Assembly: GCF_964340395.1 (NCBI RefSeq)
Contig: NC_135569.1
Location: 4,168,540-4,232,539, forward strand
DNA from: Glandiceps talaboti
Lineage: Eukaryota > Hemichordata > Enteropneusta > Spengelidae
Length of the DNA: 64,000 nucleotides
Direction of reading: 5' to 3'
Below the pieces are notes generated by a model that did no database searches, was not told the origin of the DNA, and saw nothing but the letters and a program-made list of their open reading frames with translations. Every line of letters starts with the position of its first letter. Position 1 is the stretch's first letter. The position numbers and the translations under genes are program-made. Shown piece by piece: positions 1-23,586 of this stretch.

Positions 1-105
1 TGGTCTCTGTAGCACAGCTTACAGGTCCTTGTAAAGTTTGGCCCTTCCGCCATCCAACCTTGGGCCGCAAAACTTATATCCTAGCCATAAAGATTATTAT
101 TAATC
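1..105 (+). repeat. Possible 3' end of a SINE cut by the window edge
   Basis: A GC-richer stretch (CCTTGGGCCGCAAAACTTAT) ends in ATAAAGATTATTATTAAT. An ATT-repeat tail of this kind also closes the SINE at 23311-23586. The head is outside the window, so this is tentative. Confidence 0.25.
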
Positions 106-777
106 CTTTCACTTATTTGGATATTATTGAAATCATGTCAAAAACAATAGAACAACGGAACATAGTGTAAGTAGAAAAGCATATATTTGTTAAACGAATG
201 GTCAAATTGCATAAACAAGATTTTATAAACGTATGTACAATGTGTGTTTGATAATTTCATAGATGTTGGTGTCCAGCCAGGCTCTATCACATATATATAT
301 AGTCTCATTCAATCATAGTTATATTCAAAAAAGTAACACACATAGAATTTTGGGTAAATTTTAAATTGCTTTATAACTTATAAGAAGATACATGCAGCTT
401 GTGTGAGTGTTCAGGAATGTACATGTAGCTGGTTAAAAATGTAAGGTGGATCCACTTTCCTGGTATACCCTGTGGGGGAAATCCCTAAAAAGGACACCTT
501 CATAATAGATACATTGTTAGATGCACTTATGATATGCTTAGTCACTTCTTGAATTGTTATTAATGACCCACAGGTTGTATACAATCTCAGACAGTGATGT
601 GAGGTACAATGGTTACATTGTGATGACACAACATTCAGGTTGATGTCACATGGTGTGAATAGATTCATATATAAACAATGCGTGACTGTTTTCTTAGAAT
701 TGAAAATTTGCAAAATATTCTGTCTACTTTTGAAGTAATGAATAATAAGTTTAGGTTCCCATAGACGATATGCACTT

Positions 778-850
778 TAAGGACAATGCCACTCCAGGAA
801 TGTCTTTCATAAACTTTATGTTCTTGAGAGTCGTTTCATAATTTCGCATC
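778..850 (-). repeat. Truncated copy of interspersed repeat family R3
   Basis: This reads, in reverse, the end of the R3 element: ACTCCAGGAATGTCTTTCAT then ATAAACTTTATG and GTTTCATAATTT. The same order is seen at 25530-25620. The rest of the element is missing. Confidence 0.5.
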
Positions 851-873
851 ATGAATATTTTATTTTGCACAAT

Positions 874-1043
874 AATTTCACCTCTATTGTTTTCTCACTG
901 TTCCACTGTTGCCTCATGGGATTAGCAGACGTATATTTATTAGATGTACACTGAATATTCATGAATAGTGCATCTCATACATGTATGTCTGCTAAAGTCT
1001 CATGAGAAAACAGTGGACTAGTGTGAGAACTAGAGGTGAAATA
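874..1043. repeat. Foldback (palindromic) element, about 170 bp
   Basis: The left arm AATTTCACCTCTA...TTTTCTCACTG...CCACTGTT...AGCAGACGTATA is mirrored on the right by TATGTCTGCT...AACAGTGG...TAGAGGTGAAAT. The arms meet near the GAATATTCATGAATA centre at about 955. The whole length can form one imperfect hairpin. No coding content. Confidence 0.6.
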
Positions 1044-1275
1044 GAATTTAAATTTGGTGTACTATCTTGGCAATCAGGCAAAATTGATGTAATTTGAAAT
1101 CATGAAAATGACTATTACCCAAAGTTGATAGAAATACCTACATTTCCTGATGTGGCATTTCCTTTTCACAATACTGTTTACATCGTGACAGTGTTCAGGT
1201 TGATGTCACATGGTCTGAATAGGTTCTTCATTTGTACATGTATATCAAAAAACATTTACTGTGTCCTATTTTGTT

Positions 1276-1395
1276 GGTGTGGGTCAAAATGATAAAAAGA
1301 AATGCATTTCTTGTGAGTCACCACATAGTAAGCGTGAGTGAGGAGAACACTAAATTTTGGTGTGACAATAGAAATTGTGTGTGTCATACTATTGA
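1276..1395 (+). repeat. Interspersed repeat R9, copy 1
   Basis: It shares GTCAAAATGA, TTTCTTGTGAGTCACCACAT, AAATTTTGG and AGAAATTGTGTGTGTC in the same order with the reverse complement of 4377-4500. Confidence 0.5.
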
Positions 1396-3000
1396 GTAAT
1401 ACCGACATGCCCACAGACTAAAAGTACAATGGTTATAGCATGACGACATGCCACTTGGACTGTCATTTGCATTGTATTACCACATGTACATCAAATGGTC
1501 TTAGAGGGCACACTCAATGTAGGACCTGTTGTAAAAGAATTGACAAACTTGCTGGATTAGTTCCTTGTAGTAATAAATACTTTAGATACCCTCAAACTAC
1601 ATGTAGAAGTATGATGGTTATATCACGACAACATTGGATTGTCAATTATATTACTATAAAAAGTAGACAAAACTAAGTTTCAGTTCAGATTTTCAATTCC
1701 ATCATTCCATCACAACAACTGTACATTGTATTGTATGGAATTACACCCATGATGCGATAAATGATAAATTGATATGCCCACAGACTTTAAATTACTGTAA
1801 CAACCGATTATAGTGGTATGTAGGTTTTTACAACTGTTGTACTGGAAGTGAAAAACTCAACTGAAACTTCCTTCTGTTGGTACTTATATAGTTATTCCCT
1901 AACATATCAATTTACAATGTATGTGTCCACAGATCTACAATATAAATGGTAATATCAGTGTCAAATGATATGAAGAGATCATTAAAACTTCTATAACATA
2001 GAACAGAAAATCTCAAATAAAACTTCAGTCTTTATGTTTTGTAGTCATAAATAAATTGGTGTCCACAGATTACTTTGAAATTGTTTGCATCATATGTCAC
2101 ATGATGTGCAGTGTATAGTATCCAGTTGTGTAGACATTTTGGCTCTCGCATTCACCTACCATGCCTGACATTTTGCTAGTGGCTGTGACTTTAATTCATA
2201 TTCTGCCAGAAAGATGACACAAATTTATTGGCACTAAATGAGTACAAAAAAATGATGTAGAACGACCAGGGTATACATCATACATGTATATAATCCATAT
2301 TTTCTGTTCAAAGGCAAACTTTGACTTTATATGGTGTAAAGTATAGTTATTTCTCGGTTTTAACAGAAGTTTGTGTGGGCTGCATGGCCATTCTACTGAG
2401 CTCACATGAATGAATTCAGAGCAGAGTTCGAAAAAAGTAGGCCGATATTTAATACTGTGTGTTTTATTTCTGTAATGAGTCACCATGACGTCAATTCAGG
2501 AAGAACAGATCATTTGAAATGTTTGTAGATCTAAAGTAAAGGTTATAAGTTTGTGATTTTGCCAGAAAAAGGACATCCAGAGTGGTTATTTCCTGTAGCC
2601 TGCATGATAAAGGTTACCTCATGTGTATAGTACTGTCAACCTGTTAATTTTTCAGCTTTAACTTGTCCAAAGAAATATTTGAGTGGTGAGAAATGCAGAA
2701 AAGAGACAGCTGTGTGTACAAATACTCAACCACAGTTGTGACCTCACTGATACTGAACCTTATAATTTGTGAAGAAATCTGTACAAGCAAGCCTTCCAAC
2801 CTATTATCAACTGTTTAATGACGTCATTTCTGTAATTACAATGTACACTCTTTATCATACATGTACTAGTAGTATGCCCAGATCAATCACACTTGATGAC
2901 ATTGAGCACAAAATATCACTATATACGGTACGCTAAACAAGTAAACATCATGATATTCACATTAAATCTTGTCAGAAAATGAAAGATTTTGTACACTGAA

Positions 3001-3232
3001 GGATATAGGCATTTTTGACTCATGAATATTCAGTGTTCAACCATTGAATACATTTCTGCTGATTCCCATGATGCAATAGCCCTTAGCAAGGATACTATAT
3101 AAAGGCACAAGATCAACTTGATGTTTCTCTGAAATCACAAGTAATTGTAGGTGATGTAAAATCATGAAATGACTCTCCAGAAACCATAGTTTATGAAAAT
3201 GTCTCTATTTTCTGGAGTGTTGTTCCCCTTTA
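3001..3232 (+). repeat. Interspersed repeat R3, full copy
   Basis: Blocks in order: CTCATGAATATTCA, TTCTGCTGATTCCCATGA, ATAAAGGCACAAGATCAACT, TGATGTTTCTC, GTAGGTGATGTAAAATCATG, TGACTCTCCAGAA and GGAGTGTTGTTCCCCTTTA. The same blocks recur at 15576-15848, 16840-17084, 21512-21726 and, inverted, at 25530-25800. Confidence 0.65.
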
Positions 3233-4376
3233 AATTGCCTCTGTAGTTTAACTACAAACAATAGCAGAAGAAGTAGGAATGTGTTTGATTTATGGGGTTT
3301 ATATTTATTTAAAAAATAAAAGATTATAAATTCAGATTTTCACTTTAACCTCTCTATTTTATAGGGTAGGAGTGATGTCTGGTTTTATGTAAATATTGAT
3401 AAGAAACAAAGATAATTCATTGCAAATATTATTTCTGTTTACATAAATTTGTATTTAGTTTACAATGATCTCAGTTCTTGTGTACACTGCAGAGATTGTA
3501 GGTAAAGTGTCAGTACTAATAACTATATATCATGCAATGTGCAGCAAGATATAACACAACTTGTCTTAATTCCTTTATTTCCAAATTTTGCCAAAATGGT
3601 CTGTGACTTGTGGAAATGTGTACAAGAAGTAGACATCTGAAGGCCACATTCTTTGAATGTTATATTTCTCTTTATATGGTGAAGATATGTCAGATTGCGA
3701 TGTAAACAGGCTAAGTTGACTCTGATCTTAACCCAACACAGAAAAGATGTATGAACGGTTTAGGGATAATCGCACAATGTCAGACAAGCTCAACAAGTGA
3801 ACTACGAGGGGGTCTGGCATCAATGCGTTTGTTGAACTTCATTTTCGTATTTCTAACCAAATGTTGAAAAATTTCATGCCTTCAATGATAACAGGTTCTG
3901 TATTTACTACTGAGATGTTGATAAAGTGATTAAAATTTATGTATCATGTACCACTAATTGACATGTACAATATCTAATTATTGGTATTTTACAATTTTCA
4001 GTGAATATGTTGTTGGTCTCACCATAGAACACCCTTCACGTGGAGGGTCTGTGGTCTCACAGTGTCACAGGTTGTTACAGCTAAGTCATGTACAGCTTAT
4101 AAAAGTTTAAGTCATTTGCTTTGTTTAAGATGTGTAGTAGTATCTTTGACAAATCTAGTCTGAATGTGACATTGTTTACGTAATAAGTAGGCTGTTATTT
4201 CAATTTCATCAGTTTGTTTATTTCTGTGGTGGAACTAGATAGCAAGGTTAGTGACATCATGGTAAACAGTGAGTAATATTATGCTGTGTATGATTTTATA
4301 GGCAACACAATATAAACTATGGTATATTTTATTCTAATGTAAGCATGTCCTGCAATGTGCCCTATATGCACCATTG

Positions 4377-4500
4377 ACACACACAATTTCTAGCAACACC
4401 CCAAAATTTGGTCTTCCCCCTGTCTCTTATTATGTGGTGACTCACAAGAAACTGCAGTTATTCTCATTTTGATTCACAACAACATAATTTTGCTATCATT
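4377..4500 (-). repeat. Interspersed repeat R9, copy 2 (inverted)
   Basis: GACACACACAATTTCTAGC, CCAAAATTTGG and ATGTGGTGACTCACAAGAAA are the reverse complement of blocks in 1276-1395. Confidence 0.5.
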
Positions 4501-6509
4501 AGAGGGCACACTAATGTCCTGAAACCTAAGAGTTACTCTCACTCTCAGGGCCAAACCCATACTTTCTATTTTGATATTGTAGTACGTGTCCATGTACACG
4601 TATACACATGTACTGTCAAAGGTTAGAAAGGGCACAAAACATTCACATGTGTATACAAGGACATACAGTATGTATTGTTCATCTGTACATGGAAGTATGG
4701 GTTATACTTCCATGATCTGTAGAACCAATGATTAAACATGCAAGCAATAAAAAAATCCCTATGCCTTTCTTAGTCTGTAAGGTATGCCGTGATGGGGCGT
4801 CCTCACACATCGGCGAGGCTGGTGAGGGCGGAACGTTGTGACATATCTTACAGTCTATGCCTTTCTCTACAGTATTATACCATTCTGTTTGTTTGTTTTT
4901 ATCTCAACGTTCTACACAATCTGAATATTAAAGGGGCGTTGTTAAAATGTTTCTTGCAGTTGATTTTTATGCAAATTAAAGCTAGACTCCATGAAGCTGG
5001 ATTATTACTTTTTAGATCACACAAGCAAAAATATATTCACTAAAAATTGTGATTGGTTTATTATCAGGTGATTACATGTATATATATATACCTTCTTTAT
5101 TACCTACCTACTTATTAAATTTACATTTGTAGACAAAATAAATAATACATGTTTTGAGGTAGGTAAAAGGAGACCAGAAAAATAGCTACTTGCTAATCAA
5201 GTCTGTCTCCTTAGACACTGTAAATAAAATTTATAAATAAATACATGACAAAGTATAAAGAGGGCAGTGAAAAAAACCAACTAAATATCTATGAAAATAT
5301 ATACATTATACATCAACATGAGTTGCAGTATATTCATATCAGGTGAAGAAAATATTTTAGTGAGTTACGAAAAACATTTGGTTGCATGATCTAAAAAGTA
5401 TGATGATTTGGACCTAACACATCTGTACAACAGGAACCGATATCACATACATGACGTGTATAATCTATACATTGAACGACAGTGGTTTTAGTTTGTATCA
5501 GATCTATCGTAGCAAACTGAAACCTTGATTGTCAAAGTATTGTATTTCCTCCTGGCCTATTGAAATTAAGTGGTAGCATGTATTCGTCATTACATTGTAT
5601 GGTGTATGAGTCAACTATTAATGTGTTGTATGGGATATAACAAACAGTATGATGATATAAGTAATTGGGTAATGGTAGATTAAAAACTTGCTGTACATAG
5701 TACGTGTTTGTAATAATGCTTGATAACGACAAAGAAAACCCATGTATTATAATCCAGTTAATTTGTCTATTTATAGTATGACATTGAATCTGTCTAGTTA
5801 ATGAAGGTTAGTTTTCAAGGGTTTCTAAAAGTAGTCTGGATACCAACTGTGGTTTCTAACCCTCATCATAGTCTGGTCATATTCCATCAATCAGCACACA
5901 TTCCTTTGCTCCCTCCTACAGCGTTCATATAAACATGATTATGTTGTTGCGCTGCCACATGATTTAGTATAAACGGACTGGCGGTGGAGTCCTGGTTGGA
6001 CATTGGACATCGTGAAAACAGCTGTACCAAATGAATATTTAATGAGTGGTGACAGCCTGCTATTACTATTGACATGCACTGTTTCGCGCTTTGCTCACTA
6101 TGGGGTTGAACCATAATTAACACCTTTAGTCATGGCCTTGACTAGACTGTGAGTTGTAACGATACTATATAGGAACTAGACTGGGTTTATACAAATTTAG
6201 GTGTAGTTTTTGCTGTATATGTAAAAGGTACTCTTAGTATTCTACTTACTGAAGTATACTTAATACTCAAACCTGGTATAAGATATAACTCATAACCAAT
6301 CTGATGATGTCATTTATCATACATACCAAAAAATGTTGAGCAAATCCCTACTATGGAATCTCTGTTCTAACAATGTCAGAAAACAATTGTTATGTTATAG
6401 AAGACATGCTTCAACATTAAAATGATATTAGAATGTGATTTTATGTAAGTATTTTCACTTGAGTCAAAAGCTTATAACTCAGCTTGCGTCACTTTAACAT
6501 TGGTTAACG

Positions 6510-6746
6510 CTCAGACCACTAACAAATACTGTAAACTTGCATATTTTCACGACTTGAAAATTTTGCGATTTTACAGTCTTCATGTAGTTCACAAAGATTA
6601 ATTTTCACTAATAACCATACTGGTACATTGCATTATGCAGAAATCTATATTTTCGCTACTACTTATTTTCGCGTTTTTGTTTTGTAGCGAAATTAGCGAA
6701 AATAAATCTTACGCGAACATTTCTAGGTTTACAATAGTGGTCTGAG
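6510..6746. mobile_element. MITE-like element R2, copy 1
   Basis: Terminal inverted repeats: CTCAGACCACTAACAAATA then CTGTAAACTTG on the left; TAGGTTTACAATAGTGGTCTGAG on the right reads back to the same order. The interior has mirrored ATTTTCGC/GCGAAAAT blocks. It is 237 bp with no open frame. Confidence 0.6.
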
Positions 6747-9430
6747 GGCATGGGTGATTTTCATTGATAATTAAATCAGTCAATATTCAAAGGAAGTTGG
6801 TTGAGACAGAATGAGACAAATGGATTTGGCGTCAGGTGTCAATGTGTTTTGACAGCACTAAAAACCACTTGATAAACAACACAATAGTATGATTGTTGAG
6901 TTGTTGCTGTGTTTCCTGGTTTGCATCCTCTTTACATAAACAACAATTATTTCCAACCAGTGAGGTGTAAGTGATAGTATTTTACCAAATGCATGTACCA
7001 TGTACTTTAGATTATTGGATAAATCTGAAAATGTAGTATTTCACAGACTCCAGGGTACTAACGGTACACAAAGTACTCCCATGTATTGTTTTACTAAATG
7101 ACCATCTACAATGTACAGCTGTGCTAGCTGTAACAGCTAAGTTTTTTGAAACTATTTTGTTACACATAACGACTTAATCGTAATATCATACACCCTGAAT
7201 GGTTATTGAATCATCTGTGGGTAAACATACATAATAGTTAGTAGACATATTACATGTGAGTGTACAATGTAGTATAGTTCAATATATCCAATCAAATTGA
7301 CTTTTGGGTCCGCACCCAAAAATCAACACAACAGTTGGTCATGTGACAACTGTGAATTTAACTTACATGTACCGGTATATACTATACTACTTATAGATAA
7401 CAGCCCTTTAATTGAGATGTAACATGTCTATTTTTGGTATTTTAAAAATTTTCTGGGTATATCTTGTTGGTTGTCTTATCCAAAATATAATACCCCAGTT
7501 ATAGCTAGGTAGGTTGGGACAGAGAGTTTTCTGAATTGGGGAGGTCACATCCTAGGTCACCGATCTTTGTCAGAAGGAGAGGTTTCATAACACTGTGTAA
7601 CTTCCTTCCATTGAAATATCAACTTGGTGTTTCTTGGCAATCGCACAGTATGATTTAACCCCTTCAATACTGAAAACATTCCCGCCAAAATTGTTTGGAC
7701 AAAATTCTTGTTTTATGTAAGTTTTTGGCATATATCAACTTCATTTTAGACTGGAATTAAAGAAATGTTAGTTCCTAACAAAGTAATATTATTGTAATTA
7801 TGAAAATATTCATATAAATTGGGTCCCCATATTATTTAAAACTCGTCTCTAGTCATGAAAGGGTTAAACAGTTGAAATGACATGGCAGGACCTGAAGTTT
7901 GTGAAAATGACTTTGTTTCCTGCAGTAGTGTCCCCCTTTAACCTTTGCACATTCCTGCGGTAGTATCCCCTTTCCACTACATTGTATGCCAAACAAATTA
8001 ATGATGTGGTGAATGCAATGAGGAAGAAATATAAATGTACTACTCTGGCAATTGTGGTTTCAGTTTACTAAGATAGATACAAACTAAAACTATTGTTGTT
8101 CAGTGTGTACACGTAGATTACACATGTGAGTGATAGTGATGCATGTTGTACCATAGACAGTGGCGTTTCTTCCTTCCCCACACTCTATGGTTGAGTGGAT
8201 ATAATCACCCAGTAATCAAGATATTGTAAACATTGGAAGTCCCAAAAATGTACACTGCAAGATCACAAAAGTCATCAGAAGTGCCACCCTACTACCAGTA
8301 CTTTTAACCAAAGTCCATTTCATAGTTTATATCAACAGTTTATATCAATATGTATGTGATAGTAAATTTTCACTTAGAGTTTATTTTCACCTTTTTTTCG
8401 CAGCTGCAGTTTTCAAGTCCCCGAAACTCTATTGATACTTACTGTACATACCTTTCTAAATCAGTGAAAATTATGTCCAGGAAAAGCAACCAAATTTTCT
8501 ATTTAGTTGTAATTAAATCCTTGAAAATATATTACTTGACATTGTCACAACAATGATTTAGTTGTGCACTGTTTATCATAGTAAACCGAGACCACAGTTG
8601 CCAGGGTAGTATTCATCTCACTACTTCATCAGAGATTTCCACATGGGTGTGGTAGTCTCTAAGAGTTCCTTCAGGTTTCCAGAAACCAATTAAAGACTCA
8701 ATGATAAACAGAAGACTGATTGACATCATGCAGGAAGGAAAAACAAAAACTCATGAAAATATAAAATTACGGAAAAAGTTGGTCAGGTCAATTACGTGCA
8801 GAATAAGCTTTGGGTGAATCAGAAACAAAATGACGTTCTTATTAAACTTAGATGTACATTTTGTATCAACATGACGGGAACCAAATCTGTTATTTGTAAA
8901 TAATGTGCACAGATGTACCAATTTGTAAGTGGCTGTGTTGTTTAGGGGTAAATAATAATAATTATATAAATACATTTTACATGTAATAAAAACATGTTTT
9001 ACATGCTGTACAGATGTAACCTGAAAGATCCAGGCATTGTATCCACTTTAATGTGCTCGTATGTAGTACATGATGATGTATGTAGTGTGAATTTGATTCC
9101 CTAGTTGTCAAGTTTTCATTCCTCAGACTTGGCTTGTTCTTAACATAGACATAATCTTCTTACAGATAAATCACATGCACAGTGTGGTTTTTATGCAAGA
9201 CTGACCTTCAACAGTTGTGTTTCCTTTGAAGGAAGGTTTTGGTTTCCCTTTGTCACTTTGTGATAAACGGAATTAATGATTACATCATCACCATGGTGCT
9301 TTATAAAAACTGTGGGTAGTTCTTTAACTCCAGTAAGAAATCACTACCAGAACAAAGCACATAATTGTAGAGTTTGATCAGTTTTAATCCAGTGTAAAAG
9401 TGTTTTGTCTGCACCTGGTCCTACATACAG

Positions 9431-9642
9431 TACTTAAACCTGATATTTTCGCTACTAGAAAATTTTGCGATTTTACAGTTTTCAACAAATTCTAAAAGAC
9501 TAATTTTTACTAATTACCCGACTAGCACATCGTTTTCATATACAAGAAGGCATTTTAGTTGAAGTATTTATTTTTGCGTTTTTGTTTTTGTGCTAAGTTA
9601 CCGAAAATAAGTTTTTAGTGAAAATTTCCAGGGTTACAATAA
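9431..9642. mobile_element. MITE-like element R2, copy 2
   Basis: The left end TACTTAAACCTGATATTTTC and the right end GAAAATTTCCAGGGTTACAA mirror each other. The interior (AAAATTTTGCGATTTTACAG, TTTTTGCGTTTTTGTTTT) matches copy 1 at 6510-6746. Confidence 0.6.
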
Positions 9643-10520
9643 CACCCTCAATTCAATATGACTCATGGTACAGTATGTCATCTAATTCCATGTACTGTGT
9701 TTTTACTCTAAAGTCCGAATAAATACAACAATGTTCAACCAACTGTACCTCTCAGCCTGTCTCAAGTGCTAAAACTACGTACTAGCAGCAAGTTTCTCTA
9801 TTGATGGCAGTGTACAATCTTTCACTCCCTGATGTTTAATTGTTGATAATACCAAGGCTGGTTAGTCACTACACAGATAATATGACACATACATTCTCTC
9901 ACTTCTCTCAGACTAATAAACAAACAACTCCAACATTTGATGTTAAATTAGCAACTAGGACACAATACAACATTGCAATGTTGTTTATTATACCAGATTA
10001 GATGTCCCACAGTGTCACTATCCTGAAGACTCTACATAAAACTCCACTGGTGAAATGTACACTAATTAAACACCAGGGAGTGAAAGATTACACTACGATC
10101 AATAGAGAAACTTGCTTCTATAATAGGTAGTTGTAGCACAGCTTGAGACATTGACTAAGAGATACAGTTGGTTGAACATCTTGTATGTTCATGCACTGAG
10201 TTCGAGCGACTCCACATGAATTCCAAGTATTGAATATTACCCATTGTAATTGTAATGATAAACAGATTATGATGAACGTAAAGGAAATACAAACAGTTGG
10301 GCCATTAGCAGTAGTTCTGTATGTAATCTAAGATCACTATCATACATTTTGTATACATGTATGCGAAACAAAACCAGTTTTAATTTCACACTTGTTAGGA
10401 TTTTATCTGAATTCCTCTTATATACATGTGTTAGTTTCTTATGTGAAGTCATAAACCAGATATAACTTTGTTAGTGTGATCATCGAAAACACAGATTACG
10501 ATTATTATTATTGTATGTGC

Positions 10521-11374
10521 ATTGTGATCAGGGCAGCCCTACATGTACGTGTACAAATTGTATGGTGATCAGGGCAGCCCTACATGTACGTGTACAAATT
10601 GTATGGTGATCAGGGCAGCCCTACATGTACGTGTACAAATTGTATGGTGATCAGGGCAGCCCTACATGTACGTGTACAAATTGTATGGTGATAGGGGCAG
10701 CCCTACAGTACACGTGGATAAATCGTATGGTGATCAGGGCAGCCCTACATGTACAATGTACGTGTACAGATTGTATGGTGATCAGGGCAGCCCTACATGT
10801 ACGTGTACAAATTGTATGGTGATCAGAGCAGCCCTACAGTACACATGGATAAATCGTATGGTGATCAGGGCAGCCCTACATGTACATTGTACAAATTGTA
10901 TGGTGATCAGGGCAGCCCAACAGTACACATGGATAAATCATATGGGATAGGGGCAGCCCTACATGTACGTGTACAAATTGTATGGTGATCAGGGCAGCCC
11001 TACAGTACACATGGATGAATCGTATGGTGATAGGGGCAGCCCTACATGTACGTCTACAAATTGTATGGTGATCAGGGCAGCCCTACAGTACACATGGATA
11101 AATCGTATGGTGATAGGGGCAGCCCTACATGTACGTGTACAAATTGTATGGTGATCAGGGCAGCCCTACAGTACACATGGATAAATCGTATGGTGATAGG
11201 GCAGCCCTATATGTATGTGTACAAATTGTATGGTGATCAGGGCAGCCCTACAGTACACATGGATAAATCGTATGGTGATAGGGGCAGCCCTACATGTACA
11301 TTGTACATGTACAAATTGTATGGTGATCAGACCAACAGCACACATGGATAAATCATATGGGATAGGGGCAGTCC
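10521..11374 (+). repeat. 41/42-bp minisatellite with two alternating unit types
   Basis: About 20 units. Type A contains CTACATGTACGTGTACAAAT then TGTATGGTGATCAGGGCAGC (41 bp). Type B contains CTACAGTACACATGGATAAA then TCGTATGGTGATAGGGGCAG (42 bp). The array starts with A units only and turns into strict A-B alternation, an 83-bp higher-order unit. It ends about 205 bp before the first recognised RhoGEF exon. The open frames across it come from the repeat and are not genes. Confidence 0.95.
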
Positions 11375-11594
11375 CTTTTAGATGGTAAAATGTCAGATGA
11401 CACTTTGTTTCAAGCTAGCTAGCTTCCATTGTATATGTGTGATTTCTGTCAATCTGATGTACCATTTTTGTTTTCACTCTCATGTAGTAAAATTAAGATG
11501 TTGAATGTAAGTGTATTGTTTACTAGTTGTTAAGAGTTATATACTTTCTGGAGACTCATTTTATGTTTTTCTTTTGTAGGAAGAAAATATTAAT

Positions 11595-22528
<10,934 letters not shown>

Positions 22529-22643
22529 ACTTACATTTGTAAGGTAGTCAAGTCAGTACACAAGTGAAGTCTTGTGTGAGAAGGTGTGCTGTGTAGAGAA
22601 GACACACCATCAGAAATCTAACATCTTGTCATGAGGGCAAAAC

Positions 22644-22812
22644 ATTGTCTTAAACATATTCAGTGGAAAGCCAATGTCTAAACCATAGTCAGTGGACAGT
22701 CAATGTCTTAAACATATCCAGTGGAAAGTCAATGTCTTAACCATATCCAGTGGAAAGCCAATGTCCTAACCATATCCAGTGGAAAGCCAATGTCTTAACC
22801 ATATCCAGCAGA
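22644..22812 (+). repeat. 29-bp minisatellite just after the RhoGEF stop
   Basis: About six units at 22646, 22675, 22704, 22733, 22762 and 22791. The core reads ATATCCAGTGGAAAGCCAAT followed by GTCTTAACC. If the transcript runs to 22881 or beyond, the array is in the 3' UTR. Confidence 0.9.
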
Positions 22813-22875
22813 AATATGATGTGTATGATTTAAAATTATTATCCAGTGTCTATTACTCATGAACTAGAACACCTT

Positions 22876-22881
22876 ATTAAA
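22876..22881 (+). terminator. Possible RhoGEF polyadenylation signal (ATTAAA)
   Basis: An ATTAAA hexamer lies about 350 bp after the stop, followed 30-45 bp later by a GT-rich stretch (TGTGTCTATCTGCTGG). It is a candidate only; the canonical AATAAA at 24708-24713 is another. Confidence 0.25.
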
Positions 22882-23310
22882 CCCTGACTGCCAGAACTAA
22901 TAGGCATCTGTGTCTATCTGCTGGTACAAGTCAGAAATGTAATTGTTTTGAAAACAATGACAAAATCTCTAAGAAAAGTCAGTTCTACAGAGTATTAGCA
23001 TAATCAAATATTTTATTGAAGCAATCTAAAGTGCATGCTGAGGCCAGTTTATCTAGTGCACAATACAAAACCAATTATTATTTATTTATTTATTTAAAGT
23101 ATGTTAATGGCCATCATGACCATATGCAAATTTGATGGCTGATTAATTAACAATGGAGAGTACTTCTCAACATTTGATTATGCAATGTATATGATAGTTG
23201 TGCCTTGAATTCACTCATATATAACATCAGTGACAATATTCAGGATTGTATAGTCAAACTACAAGCTACAATCAACAATTCTAAAGAGCTAGAAAATATT
23301 GCTTTAACAT

Positions 23311-23586
23311 AGGGTTGTTGGTGGCTGAGTGTTTAAACCACTTGGCTCTTACCACTGTGGTCAGAGTTCAAACCCATTCACGGTTTGATTAAATTTACCA
23401 GCTGTAAGTAAGAAGAGTGTCGTTCAGTTTGACTCTACCAAACAACGCAGGTTTTCCCCCGGTACTCCGGTTTCCTCCTGCATTGAACCCATGAGGGATG
23501 GCCCTCACTGGGCTTCTTGGGAGACAAGTGTTTGTATACTTAAAGAACTGTCCAGTATAAATAGAGATTATTATTATTATTATTAA
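23311..23586 (+). mobile_element. tRNA-derived SINE with ATT tail
   Basis: An A-box-like TGGCTGAGTG at 23322-23331 and a B-box-like AGTTCAAACCC at 23365-23375 lie 33 bp apart, as in RNA polymerase III promoters of tRNA-derived SINEs. A central block with GGTACTCCGGTTTCCTCC (23461-23478) follows, then a tail of ATT repeats (23567-23585). The central block resembles the conserved domain I remember from the MetaSINE superfamily of invertebrates; that is recall, not a search result. Confidence 0.7.

Larger units (their letters stand above)
1..10520. other. Non-coding flank upstream of the RhoGEF gene
   Basis: No exon with recognisable homology on either strand; the open frames present are short and AT-biased. 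Interspersed repeats found here are listed separately (778-850, 874-1043, 1276-1395, 3001-3232, 4377-4500, 6510-6746, 9431-9642). A phrase like TGCCCACAGACT recurs at about 1408, 1769, 1925 and 2063, suggesting a very old decayed repeat. A promoter or untranslated first exon of the RhoGEF gene may lie here but I cannot place it. Confidence 0.6.

Noticed and set aside
1440-1676. Plus-strand 78-codon frame rich in Cys and His
   Set aside because: No splice signals or homology; it overlaps decayed repeat sequence.
10625-11351. Several overlapping open frames of 60-100 codons across the minisatellite
   Set aside because: The unit length (41/42 bp) keeps frames open by chance; the residues simply cycle with the repeat in three frames and no start or splice context supports them.
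23322-23375. tRNA gene
   Set aside because: Only A- and B-box-like motifs are present, without a cloverleaf; the following conserved block and ATT tail show it is a SINE head.
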